From: Eleginops maclovinus
Taxonomy: Eukaryota; Chordata; Actinopteri; Perciformes; Eleginopidae
Length of the DNA: 64,000 nucleotides
Assembly: GCF_036324505.1 (NCBI RefSeq)
Contig: NC_086369.1
Coordinates: 17,058,020-17,122,019, forward strand
Direction: 5' to 3'
Each line of letters opens with the position of its first letter. Position 1 is the stretch's first letter. The translations under genes were made by a program, and so were the position numbers. The notes under the pieces are model-generated. The model made no database searches. It was not told the origin of the DNA and saw nothing but the letters and a program-made list of their open reading frames with translations. Positions 1 to 14,350 of this stretch are shown here, piece after piece.

Positions 1-172
1 GGGGGGGGGGGGTCTCTTCCTTTCTGTAATGCCTTTAACCGAGAGGGGGGGTCTTGATGTCCCTCAGAGGACAGATATATCCTGATGGCTCTGTCCTCTT
101 CATCTCTTATTGAGGCGCCTCTGAGCTGGGTAAACACATTACAGTCTACATTATTAATTCCAATCTCTGCAG

Positions 173-173
173 C

Positions 174-204
<31 letters not shown>

Positions 205-215
205 ACACACACACA
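173..215 (+). repeat. Poly-C 18 then (AC)12
   Basis: A run of 18 C is followed directly by an AC dinucleotide run. Homopolymer length is likely imprecise. The window also begins with a G homopolymer (1-12). Confidence 0.9.
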
Positions 216-1231
<1,016 letters not shown>

Positions 1232-1895
1232 GATTCCCTTTAGCTGCAGCAGGAAGGTATTTTAAAGGTGGTGGATCAGAGTATGGGGGGTGGGGCTGTA
1301 TTGGCAGAGAGTGGGAGGAAGGGGGGAGGATAATGGGGGAGGTAAAGACACGGTTATTTACTCGGTACATTAACCGCCTTTCAGCTCCTTTTCTCTGACA
1401 TCTTTCCAGCCTGGACATCCTGTCCTCAGTCCCTCTGCAGGACCATCAACCACCACTCTGACCAGCAGGGAGCACTGGTCTCACAGAGGGGCTGGGGGAT
1501 TACAGGGGCCTATAATGGGTGTTACCAACTTCCCACTCATTATCTATGGTTACAAGAATGGGTACCAGTTCAGTAAGACCCGTAGTGTCCAGAGGGAGCT
1601 GTGTGAAGGCAGACAAAGGTTGAACGGTCTGAGGAAGGACTGTGTTCAGACCGTCCTGAATGCTCTCTTGTCATTAAGCAGCCCCTCTGTGCAGCGTGCA
1701 GAACAAAGGTCTCTGTAATGAACGGCTGTGACTAACTGCTGATTGGATGTGTAAATCTTCTCAAAGGTCACGTCTCACCTGTTTAGTCCGAGGCCTTTAG
1801 CGGCCTGTAGTCCATCACAGCAGCTCTGCTGTGATCAGAGAGAGACACATCGCTGCATTCATCACAGGAGCAGACAGGACGCTCCCCGGTTCCTC

Positions 1896-2632
1896 AGACA
1901 GGTCTCTGGTCTGTGCAGACGGGTCTCTGGTCTCTGGAGACTGGTCTCTGGTCTCTGCAGACGGTCTCTGGTCTCTACGGATGGTCTCTGGTCTCTGCAG
2001 ACGTGTCTCTGGTCTCTGGAGACAGGTCTCTGGTCTCTGCAGACGGTCTCTGGTCTCTGCAGATGTGTCTCTGGTCTCTGCAGACGGGTCTCTGGTCTCT
2101 GGAGACAGGTCTCTGGTCTCTGCAGACGGTCTCTGGTCTCTGCAGATGTGTCTCTGGTCTCTGCAGACGGTCCCTGGTCTCTGCAGATGTGTCTCTGGTC
2201 TCTGCAGACGGTCTTTGGTCTCTGCAGATGTGTCTCTGGTCTCTGCAGACGGTCTTTGGTCTCTGGAGACAGGTCTCTGGTCTCTGCAGACGGTCTTTGG
2301 TCTCTGCAGATGTGTCTCTGGTCTCTGCAGACGGTCTCTGGTCTCTGCAGATGTGTCTCTGGTCTCTGCAGACGGTCCCTGGTCTCTGCAGATGTGTATC
2401 TGGTCTCTGCAGACGGTCTCTGGAGACAGGTCTCTGTTCTCTACAGACGGTCTCTGGTCTCTGCAGACGGTCTCTGGTCTCTGCAGACGTGTCTCTGGTC
2501 TCTGGAGACAGGTCTCTGGTCTCTGCAGACGGTCTCTGGTCTCTGCAGATGTGTCTCTGGTCTCTGCAGATGTGTCTCTGTTCTCTGCAGACGGTCTCTG
2601 GAGACAGGTCTCTGGTCTCTGCAGACGGGTGT
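1896..2632 (+). repeat. About 20-bp GGTCTCTGCAGACGGTCTCT minisatellite
   Basis: About 36 copies of a 19-21 bp unit carry GGTCTCTG(C/G)AGAC with alternations of GATGTGTCT, GACGGTCT and GAGACAGGTCT. Open frames on both strands through it have Ser/Leu/Cys or Arg/Asp/Glu periodicity and are artefacts. Confidence 0.95.
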
Positions 2633-2836
2633 TTGACAGCGTGGTCCACTAATGTGGAAAATGTGATTCTGAGAGAGAGATGGGTCTGACGCTCTCTCAC
2701 CGTCTGAAAGAGTGGCTGGTTTGGTCGACGTCACAGAAGTTGAAGAAGCTGTTCCACTCGCCCAAAACCATCTATCTGTGGAGCTGCTGCCTGTTTCAAA
2801 TACCAACAGAGACCATTCAGCAGAGGGAGGCTTCTC

Positions 2837-2838
<2 letters not shown>

Positions 2839-2886
<48 letters not shown>

Positions 2887-2910
2887 TGGGTGTGTGTGGG
2901 TGTGTGTTTC
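2839..2910 (+). repeat. (GT)n microsatellite with GGGT interruptions
   Basis: A GT run of about 70 bp whose right part has GGGTGTGGG interruptions. Confidence 0.95.
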
Positions 2911-3059
2911 AGCAGAGATCATGCAATCTGTAAAGATCCTCCAGGTGTTTCTACTAAAGCAGTTTAATCAGAAGTTGGTATGAAATGAAATATTTGCAGC
3001 ATGCCTGACCCTCACCCTTTTAACTAACCACATTCTTTATTACTCACAAGCTCTTACCA

Positions 3060-3062
<3 letters not shown>

Positions 3063-3117
<55 letters not shown>

Positions 3118-3274
3118 ACATTCATTCAGCAGCCCTGTGCTGCTCAGACACAATGGGAACATCCTTGAACAGCGCTCTGATTATTGGAAACACACATCAT
3201 GCAGTCTCTTCTCTGAGTGTTTTCACCTCTGTCATTAAGCACTTTAATCATTCTGCTGAACACACACACACGCG

Positions 3275-3320
<46 letters not shown>
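3063..3320 (+). repeat. (GT)n ... (CA)n pair flanking 145 bp
   Basis: A GT run at 3063-3115 and a CA run with CG interruptions at 3261-3320 lie in inverted arrangement around about 145 bp of unique sequence, so the single strand could fold back. Confidence 0.9.
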
Positions 3321-3321
<1 letters not shown>

Positions 3322-4680
3322 TCATCCTGCACTTATCGTGGTTTCTGTTCTGCAGAGCCGTTCCTCAGTACACAAACCTGTAGACTGAGGTCCAGCTCTG
3401 TGCAGGACTCAGAGAGAGCTGAATGGACGGGTTGTTCAAGGTTCACTGTAACATCATTATCCCCCCGACAGCCCCCCCTCAGACAGCCTTGGAGCCTCTG
3501 AATGCTTCCACACTACCTGCTGCTCAGAGTATGCAGCTCCACCAACGTCCCAAAGCAGACTCTGAAGGACAGCTGAAGAGGCTCTGCAGGGGAGCTCCAG
3601 CATCCTCCGTCTCCTGCAGCTCCAGATCTCAGACCCTGTGACGGATGCTTTATTGAGGAGGAGGAGGAGCGGTCAGCGCCGCCCAGTCTCCTCTTCAGAT
3701 GCTGCTTCATCCCGATGGTCGATGCTGCAGAGTGTGTGTGCGTGTGTTTCTGGTTATTACAGCAGCTGCTGCATGGCTGATCGACTGACTGATCGGTTGT
3801 GACCGCACTGAACTGTAAACGCTGGATCATGAACACGCTGTCTGTCATTTAAAGTGAGCTGCACTGTGTTCGGAGCACAGGACGCATACCCATCCTTCAG
3901 TTAGTGTTCTCTGACTGGTGAATGCTCCTGAGAGAGGTACCACGAAGCCTCCGTCACACAGCGCTGTGCAGGAAACTAACACTGAGTTATGATTACAGAG
4001 GTTTAATATTATTCTTTATTACAGGTTACACAGAATTCTGTAAAGGATCCTTCCATGAGGTTCGAAAGAGAGTTCATGCATTCACACACAAAATGACGCC
4101 TTATTCAAAGCGCAACACGGCTCTACGGCAGCAACAGGGGAGCATGCTCTGTGTGTGAGCAGGTCTGAGAGGCAGCGGTCTGAGGGAGTAAAGGAGGTGT
4201 GATTGTGTCAGTGTATCCTCTGCTTTGGATATAAGTACAGCAGGTTCATGGAGCTACTGTATGATGAAGAACAGCAGACTGAGGGTCCGGTACTCAGGGT
4301 CCGACCCTCAGGGTCTACAGGCGATCAGAGAGCGTTTAATCAGGTCTGGGGGGTTCATGCTGCACAGCTAACAGCCAGGCTATACTCTGGTGTGATGTGT
4401 CTCCTCCTGGATTAGTTTATATCAGAAACCCTTCTCCTGTTTCACCAGATGAAGATATATTTATAACGGGCTGACCCCCCCAATGTTAGAGAGACAGGGA
4501 GGCAGGAGGAGGGATGGAGGTTGTTAGTGTGCTCCTGCTGCTCCTGTCTCTGAATTATTTAGCAGCCGTTGTTGTGGAAGACATATTGGTTCATATGTCA
4601 GAGGATGCTGTTCTCTTCGGGCCCCCGAGGCCCCCACGTCTGCCTGATGAAGAGCGGGAATAACCTGTTCATGTTGCTCT
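3321..4680. other. Unannotated intergenic sequence
   Basis: About 1.36 kb of unique sequence holds only short frames (60-111 codons) without recognisable motifs. I see no RNA gene or transposon end in it. Confidence 0.5.
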
Positions 4681-5003
4681 GAGACAGGAGAGAGAGGGGG
4701 GAGAGGGGGGAGAGGGGGGAGATAGGAGAGAAAGGGAGGGACAAGAGAGAGAGGGAGGAGACAGAAAAGAGAGGGAGGAGACAGGGAGGAGGGAGGAGGG
4801 AGGAGACAGAAGAGAGAGAGGAGAGAGGAGAGAGAGGGAGGAGACAGGTGAGAGAGGGAGGAGAGGGGGGATATAGGAGAGAAAGGGAGGGACAGGAGAG
4901 AGAGGGAGGAGACAGAAAAGAGAGGGAGGGGACAGGGAGGAGACAGAAGAAAGGGATGAGAGAGGAGAGAGAGGGGGGAGACAGGTGAGAGAGGGAGGAG
5001 ACT
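4681..5003 (+). repeat. Purine-rich (GAGAGGGAGGAGACA) low-complexity tract
   Basis: About 320 nt are almost entirely A and G on the + strand, with loose repeats of GAGAGAGGGAGGAGACAG and GGAGAGAAAGGGAGGGACA. About 35 nt later a mirror-type pyrimidine tract starts at 5039. The strand asymmetry is typical of triplex-forming DNA. Confidence 0.9.
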
Positions 5004-5038
5004 TTATTCCTCAGTGAAACCTGAAATCCAGGGTCTGA

Positions 5039-5131
5039 CCTGTCCTCCTCTCCTCTCCTCTCTCCCTCTCCCTCTCCTCTCTCCTTTCTCCTCCTCCTCT
5101 CCCCTCTGCCCTCTCCTCTCCTCTCTTTCCG
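5039..5131 (+). repeat. Pyrimidine-rich (TCCTCTCCTC) tract
   Basis: About 90 nt of C and T form TCCTCTCCTCTCCTCTCTCC-type sequence. It is complementary in character to the GA tract just upstream and abuts the left edge of the LINE remnant. Confidence 0.88.
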
Positions 5132-6250
5132 TTTCCGGTGAGTGTGAGTGTGAGTGGTGGTGGTGGACGAGCGAGTGGCGCGGACTTTGAATTGTTTGGT
5201 TTCTTGGTTTTCTGGTTTCCCCTGTATTTAAGTTCTGTTCTATGTGCACGATCAGGTACGTTTTATTTATTACTTTTTGAGTGTTGGCTGAGTGATCAGT
5301 GTTTCTTCTCAGGTGTTTTTCGGGAGGAATGGGGGCCTCCGAGAAGCCAGCTCCGTCTATCCGGCAGGGAGTGCGGATATTCCCGCAGGATAATAGTGTC
5401 TCTGTGGAGGAGGTTCTGCTGGCTGTCGGTGAGCAGGTAGGACATGGCAATATTTCTTTTGCATCACGCATGATGATGATGATGATGATTATTAGGGACT
5501 TATATGTCCAGGTCTCCCCGCTGTCAGTGCCATCTACGCGGATCACCGTCTCCGGTGGATCGATGGCCTCTCCAACGACTTCTTAAAGCGGTTCTGGAAC
5601 ATCCTTGGAGCCGACTTACATGGAGTTTTTATTGAATGTTTCAGAACAGGTTCTCTCCCTGTGTCGTGCCAACAGGCAGTGCTATCCTTACTGCCCAAAA
5701 AAGGAGACATTGCGCTGCTCAAGAACTGGAGGCCTGTGGCCCTTCTTTGTGTAGATTATAAGGTGCGTTCCAGAGCCTTATCAAAGCGACTTAAAGGCAG
5801 TCTGGAAACTGGTTCAGCCTCACCAAACATACTGTGTACCAAACAGGACAATAATGGACAACGTTTTCTTCATGCGTGATGTCATGGATGTTTGTAGGTC
5901 TCACGGTGTCAATCCCGAAGTACTCTGCCAAAAAGGAGTCCGTCCACACACTGCTGAACTTTTTATCCGGTGCTGCAAAGTCGGCCATTTGGCTGACGCG
6001 CAGGAACCGGGTCCAGGGTACCGGTAGTGTGGAGCCGGGGCCAGTTCTGCAGGGACTGGTGAAAGCCAGACTGAGGGTGGAATACACCTATCATCATAGG
6101 ATGGACAATGTGCAGACCCTCAGTCAGTCAGGGCTGGGGGGATTATGCTCTGTGGGGGGGATGGGGAGCTGATGGTTCACGTGTGATTGCTGTGGTTGAC
6201 TGTTTGACTGGTTGACTGTTTGTTTGTTTGTTTGTTTGTTTTCAGGAATG
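5131..6250 (+). mobile_element. Deleted L1/Tx1-clade LINE remnant
   Basis: Three pieces of a fish L1/Tx1 LINE lie in order on the + strand. An ORF1 fragment (about 5326-5560) contains QGVRIFPQDNSVSVEEVLLA, VGEQVGHGNISFASRM and LYVQVSPLSVPSTRITVSG. A reverse-transcriptase fragment (about 5577-5880) contains FLKRFWNILGADLHG, LPVSCQQAVLSLLPKKGD and LKNWRPVALLCVDYK. The C-terminal end of ORF2 (about 5930-6120) contains LLNFLSGAAKSAIWLTRRN and LVKARLRVEY. The catalytic YxDD region and endonuclease are missing, and the frames do not connect, so it is dead. The 3' end is T-rich with a TTTG run at about 6219-6242. The left boundary is uncertain. Confidence 0.8.
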
Positions 6251-6389
6251 TTTTTTTTTATGCTTTTTGTGTTCACTCCGCTCAAGTGATGAAGCGAGAG
6301 TGATTGATCTGTTCTTACTCCACGCAATAGTTCCATAAAGGGACTTTGAAAATCAAAGCTCTCTCCTCTCCTCTCCTCTCTCCTCATTA

Positions 6390-6500
6390 ACTCCTGAATG
6401 TATAATTAATGCTCTATTATGCAAATGTTATTACATTTTCATATCCTTTTCTGTGCAGAATTAAATACATCTTATTGAAAGTTAAATTATTTACAAGCTG
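6390..6500. promoter_or_regulatory. AT-rich candidate regulatory block with octamer motif
   Basis: A perfect octamer ATGCAAAT lies at 6419-6426, flanked by TAATTAAT (6402-6409) and several TAAAT/ATTAC elements. The octamer is the POU-factor site, and TAATTA is a homeodomain site. Clustered motifs resemble vertebrate enhancers, but no conservation data are available. Confidence 0.3.
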
Positions 6501-6665
6501 TCGTTTCACAGAGGCAGCAGGAGGTACGTGTGTGTGGGTCAGATTTAAATCTCAGCTCAAATTGTTTCAGAGCAGCGTGGAATCGATGCGCTGCGGAGAC
6601 GCTCCGGCATGAATTATAACCAGGAGTTTGTGAATGTGCTAAATGTATGGAGAATTACATTTCAC

Positions 6666-6731
<66 letters not shown>
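6666..6731 (+). repeat. (GT)n microsatellite
   Basis: A GT run of about 65 bp with a single TA interruption. Confidence 0.95.
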
Positions 6732-6733
<2 letters not shown>

Positions 6734-7177
6734 TGGGGGACCCCTACAGTTTATGAAAGGTGTCAGATGATGGCTTTAACGCATCCCCCAGTCTGTTGTT
6801 CTCCTGTTGTCTTCAGAGTCAGTGAATGCATCGCCTCTTCTCTCTCACCGGCCCTGAAGTACCCATCGCAGTCACCATGACAACCGGTCATCAGCCCCCT
6901 GGGGGGTGCAACAGAATCCTGCAGACGGTATGAGGATTACATTTGAATAGATGTGATTGCATTAGGAGAGATGAGCTTTACTGCTTTGTTGGGAGGGGGG
7001 GGGCAGTGTTTCTGTACTGAAGACCATCAAACCCCTGACACTATACACACTATACACTAAATGCCTTTAACCCCCGGACCAGGGTTCATATTTCCTCTCA
7101 TGTCTGCAGGCCCTTCCCTGCCTGCAGAGCTCCTCTCCGATTGACTGGATTGAGAGGTTTCTCTTGTTCCTCTAACA

Positions 7178-9437
<2,260 letters not shown>

Positions 9438-9507
9438 GTCTAACAGATCCATCTGTCCATAATGCTGATCAATACTCAGAAAGATATTTACAAACATCCT
9501 GTAAACA

Positions 9508-9740
<233 letters not shown>

Positions 9741-9825
9741 GGTTAAATCCATAGGCTCGTTCAGGTGGGATCTGAGGAACCATTCTCACTGAACATCAGG
9801 ATATCAGAGATCATGAAGTGCGAGA

Positions 9826-10262
9826 TGAGAAGCTGAAGCCAGAGCAGAGTGAGAAGCTGAAGCCAGAGCAGAGTGAGAAGCTGAAGCCAGAGCAGAGTGA
9901 GAAGCTGAAGCCAGAGCAGAGTGAGAAGCTGAAGCCAGAGCAGAGTGAGAAGCTGAAGCCAGAGCACAATGAGAAGCTGAAGCCAGAGCAGAATGAGAAG
10001 CTGAAGCCAGAGCAGAGTGAGAAGCTGAAGCCAGAGCAGAGTGAGAAGCTGAAGCCAGAGCAGAGTGAGAAGCTGAAGCCAGAGCAGAGTGAGAAGCTGA
10101 AGCCAGAGCAGAATGAGAAGCTGAAGCCAGAGCACAATGAGAAGCTGAAGCCAGAGCACAATGAGAAGCTGAAGCCAGAGCACAATGAGAAGCTGAAGCC
10201 AGAGCACAATGAGAAGCTGAAGCCAGAGCACAATGAGAAGCTGAAGCCAGAGCAGAGTGATA
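9826..10262 (+). repeat. 24-bp minisatellite (reads EKLKPEQS on + strand)
   Basis: About eighteen near-identical 24-bp units encode the 8-residue repeat EKLKPEQS or EKLKPEHN in one frame. The frame opens at 9818 and closes at TAA 10265. Because 24 is divisible by 3, an open frame is expected by chance once the unit lacks stops. No intron, domain or promoter supports a gene, so I list it as a repeat. Confidence 0.9.
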
Positions 10263-10594
10263 AATAAAAGAATGAAGAGACAGACTGGTAAGCCCCCCTC
10301 CCCGGCCTGCTGTGTGGATTAGCCTGAAACCAGCAGCAGGAGGTGGATCAGGTTCCCAATTAAAACTGAAACAACAATGAAGGAATAATAAGAATAAGCA
10401 TCCCCCCCCCCATCACTGATGTGTTGACGTGTGTTTAAACACGCTGTCACGCTGTAATTACTGTGTTGTGAAAGGACCTCTGAGTGCTAGGTAATTATCT
10501 CTCAGAATAAGTTGAATATATGATTATCAGAGGGCAGATGTTTAGAATAAAAAAGCTTCTCTGAGAACACAGAGGAAGCAGACTCAGCGTGACG

Positions 10595-10683
<89 letters not shown>
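10595..10683 (+). repeat. (GT)44 microsatellite
   Basis: A pure GT run of about 89 bp. Confidence 0.96.
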
Positions 10684-10684
<1 letters not shown>

Positions 10685-10966
10685 CATCAGATAAATAAAT
10701 CCTGGTTATTCTCTTGTTAACGATGGAGGCAGAAGGTTAAACCACAGGTCAGGTTACTGATACCAGGACTGCCTCAGTGAGAATGTCTCTCCAGTGAGGT
10801 CGGTGTGCTGAGGGTGAGTTCAGAGAGCTGAGGGTGAGGTCGGAGAGCTGAGGGTGAGGTCGGAATTTTTCCTGAATTGAACTCAGGGAAGAAACTCAGT
10901 GTGTGACGCTCTGCTGCTTCTGAACAACCTTTCTATATCTTTCTGACCAACAACACATCTTTGCAG

Positions 10967-11095
10967 CACTCACTCACTCACTCACTCACTCACTCACTCA
11001 CTCACTCACTCACTCACTCACTCACTCACTCACTCACTCACTCACTCACTCACTCACTCACTCTTACTCTCACTCTCACTCTCACTCTCACACAC

Positions 11096-11190
<95 letters not shown>
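10967..11190 (+). repeat. (CACT)24 followed by (CTCT/CACT) and (AC)n
   Basis: A tetranucleotide CACT run (10967-11063) grades through CTCTCACT units into a CA dinucleotide run ending at 11190. It appears to show one simple repeat evolving into another. Confidence 0.95.
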
Positions 11191-11193
<3 letters not shown>

Positions 11194-11328
11194 AAGAGCC
11201 TGTGATGGATGTGTGTGTGGGCGTTTAATTTCCTCCTCTGGACCATAAAGAGCCCAGCGGTCAGACTGCTGTAAATCTGGAGCTGATTAGCTGCTCTGCC
11301 CCCCCCCCTTTATTTGCACACTTTAATT

Positions 11329-11456
<128 letters not shown>

Positions 11457-11583
11457 TTACGTCTCATTGCACTGATGGATACGATGCATGAAGCCAGTCT
11501 AAAGGAAACCAGTTTCAATCCCAGTATGAGATGCACTATTCCCAGTTCCTTAACAGAGTCTCTCCTGTGACTCTCTATCTGCA

Positions 11584-11587
11584 GTGT

Positions 11588-11651
<64 letters not shown>

Positions 11652-11656
11652 TTGTG
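11584..11656 (+). repeat. (GT)n microsatellite
   Basis: A GT run of about 70 bp interrupted by CTGT at the left and TTTG twice at the right. Confidence 0.93.
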
Positions 11657-11871
11657 TGATTGACCTGATGCTGTAATTAAACCGTTAGACTGAGGGAAGA
11701 GCAGGTTTGTAATATGGCCGATAAATAATATGTATGTTGGTGTAACGAGAGTGTGTGTTCAGAAAGTGTGTGTTCAGAGTGTGTGTGACATGTATTTATC
11801 AGCGGTCAGAAACACCGGCTATATATGATGCAGACTGAGTATAAACTCCGGAGAGATGAAGCACAAGGCAT

Positions 11872-13161
11872 GGAGAGACTGTGCTGACTGGTTGACGAGG
11901 ACCAGGTGAGGGCAGAGCAGCAGGTGGAGATACTCTGCTGATTGGTTAACGAGGACCAGGTGAGGGGAGAGCAGCAGGTGGAGAGACTCTGCTGATTGGT
12001 TAACGAGGACCAGTTGAGAGGAGAGCAGCAGGTGGAGATACTCTGCTGATTGGTTAACGAGGACCAGTTGAGAGGAGAGCAGCAGGTGGAGATACTCTGC
12101 TGATTGGTTAACGAGGACCAGTTGAGAGGAGAGCAGCAGGTGGAGAGACTCTGCTGATTGGTTAACGAGGACCAGTTGAGAGGAGAGCAGCAGATGGAGA
12201 TACTCTGCTGATTGGTTAACGAGGACCAGTTGAGAGGAGAGCCGCAGGTGGAGATACTCTGCTGATTGGTTAACCAGGACCAGGTGAGAGGAGAGCAGCA
12301 GGTGGAGATACTCTGCTGATTGGTTAACGAGGACCAGGTGAGAGGAGAGCAGTAGGTGGAGATACTCTGCTGATTGGTTAACGAGGACCAGTTGAGGGGG
12401 AGAGCAGCAGGTGGAGATACTCTGCTGATTGGTTAACGAGGACCAGGTGAGAGGAGAGCAGCAGGTGGAGATACTCTGCTGATTGGTTAACGAGGACCAG
12501 TTGAGGGGAGAGCAGTAGGTGGAGATACTCTGCTGATTGGTTAACGAGGACCAGGTGAGAGGAGAGCAGTAGGTGGAGATACTCTGCTGATTGGTTAACG
12601 AGGACCAGGTGAGAGGAGAGCAGCAGGTGGAGATACTCTGCTGATTGGTTAACGAGGACCAGTTGAGGGGAGAGCAGTAGGTGGAGATACTCTGCTGATT
12701 GGTTAACGAGGACCAGGTGAGAGGAGAGCAGTAGGTGGAGATACTCTGCTGATTGGTTAACGAGGACCAGGTGAGAGGAGAGCAGGTGGAGATACTCTGC
12801 TGATTGGTTAACGAGGACCAGGTGAGAGGAGAGCAGTAGGTGGAGATACTCTGCTGATTGGTTAACGAGGACCAGGTGAGAGGAGAGCAGCAGGTGGAGA
12901 TACTCTGCTGATTGGTTAACGAGGACCAGGTGAGAGGAGAGCAGGTGGAGATACTCTGCTGATTGGTTAACGAGGACCAGGTGAGAGGAGAGCAGTAGGT
13001 GGAGATACTCTGCTGATTGGTTAACGAGGACCAGGTGAGAGGAGAGCAGGTGGAGATACTCTGCTGATTGGTTAACGAGGACCAGGTGAGAGGAGAGCAG
13101 TAGGTGGAGATACTCTGCTGATTGGTTAACGAGGACCAGGTGAGAGGAGAGCAGGTGGAGA
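11872..13161 (+). repeat. 54-bp minisatellite (core GATTGGTTAACGAGGACCAG)
   Basis: About 24 tandem copies of a 54-bp unit, some 51 or 55 bp, have core GATTGGTTAACGAGGACCAG followed by GTGAGAGGAGAGCAGCAGGT. The minus strand stays open for 483 codons with an 18-residue period (LTWSSLTNQQSISTCCSP), shifting phase at a one-base insertion near 12398. Every unit has a CCAAT motif on the minus strand. I see no gene. Confidence 0.95.
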
Positions 13162-13840
13162 CACTGACAACAGGTATATTTAACATCATGTTAGTTTCAG
13201 TCATTGAAAGGTATTCATATTTCAGCAGATATTCAGTGGAATGAAACCCAAGGAGATGTCTCTGATCCATCTGGGTTTAGATTCAGCATAGAGGTGTGTG
13301 TGGTGCAGGTGAAATCACACGAGGCAAAAAAAGTCAATCACGACTCATCAGACACACCTGTCGCTGTGAGTCCAGCTCTGCACTCACCACAGCTCTGCAG
13401 GGTCAGGTGGAATTGCAACAAAGACTAGGAGCCTTCTTCTGACTGACTGAGGGTGGGGGGGTCTGCAGAATGTGCTCATGGTATTTTTCAATTACTCTCA
13501 GCGGGAACTCAAGGTGAATCTCTTCAGAGCAACACGTGCACACCTGTGATGCCTCCTCTTGAAACACGTGTCCCACATGGAGTCACACACACACTCCTCT
13601 CCCTGATACAGGTGACGCTGACTGAGAGAGTTTCTGAGGTCAGGGTTAAACTGTGTGTTGCCTCATCTGAACTACAGAGGGAGTGTGTGTCCATCTGTCC
13701 TGTGCCTGTTGACATTTAAACACACACACACTCCTGACTGCAACTACTGTCTCAGTGTTTCCTAATCTCCTGTAATAAAGAGTGTGTGTTCTGTAATCCT
13801 CTGATATCCAGACATCTGCTGAGCGTCTGCTGCAACTCTG
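13162..13840. other. Unannotated intergenic sequence
   Basis: This is unique sequence between two arrays. Frames of 60-90 codons carry no domain. Nothing recognisable is seen. Confidence 0.5.
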
Positions 13841-13842
13841 CT

Positions 13843-13844
<2 letters not shown>

Positions 13845-13911
<67 letters not shown>
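13845..13911 (+). repeat. (GT)33 microsatellite
   Basis: A pure GT run of about 67 bp. Confidence 0.95.
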
Positions 13912-13912
<1 letters not shown>

Positions 13913-14137
13913 AGCTACAGTTATTTTGATAACCAGCAGAGAAAGCTTTGTATTCACAGCAGGAGTATGTGTGTGTTTATGTGAACGAAGACCATGCCTA
14001 CATGTGTGTGCATCCCCGTAAGGACATTTCAACATGTTGCTGTGTGTGTGTGTGGTGGGGGGGTTGTGCTTCTTGCTCTCCGTAAAATGGTTTCCATGGC
14101 AATAATAACCATAACCAGAATTCCATAGCAGTGTTTT

Positions 14138-14141
<4 letters not shown>

Positions 14142-14221
<80 letters not shown>

Positions 14222-14234
14222 GTGAGTGAGTGAG
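14142..14234 (+). repeat. (GT)n with GAGT interruptions
   Basis: A GT run with GAGTGAGT interruptions at about 14188 and a (GAGT) tail at 14219-14234. Confidence 0.93.
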
Positions 14235-14350
14235 GCTGATAAAGCTCCGTCTGTCACTGCAGGAACATGACGAAAAAAACAATAAACATGTGTGTAGCGT
14301 GCCAATAACTGTTTATGTTCCTGGTGTTTCAGAGGCATCTCGTAAACACA

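Noticed and set aside
1831..2806. Frames of 121-273 codons through the GGTCTCTGCAGAC array on both strands
   Set aside because: They are repeat-derived on both strands, with no supporting features.
9818..10267. 149-codon frame made of EKLKPEQS repeats as a possible repeat-protein gene
   Set aside because: The charged repeat looks protein-like, but near-identical units at the DNA level, no flanking exons and other minisatellites nearby favour a plain repeat.
11819..13270. Minus-strand 483-codon frame with an 18-residue repeat
   Set aside because: It follows from the 54-bp minisatellite (a multiple of 3 lacking stops). There is no non-repeat domain, and a one-base insertion changes the repeat's reading halfway.
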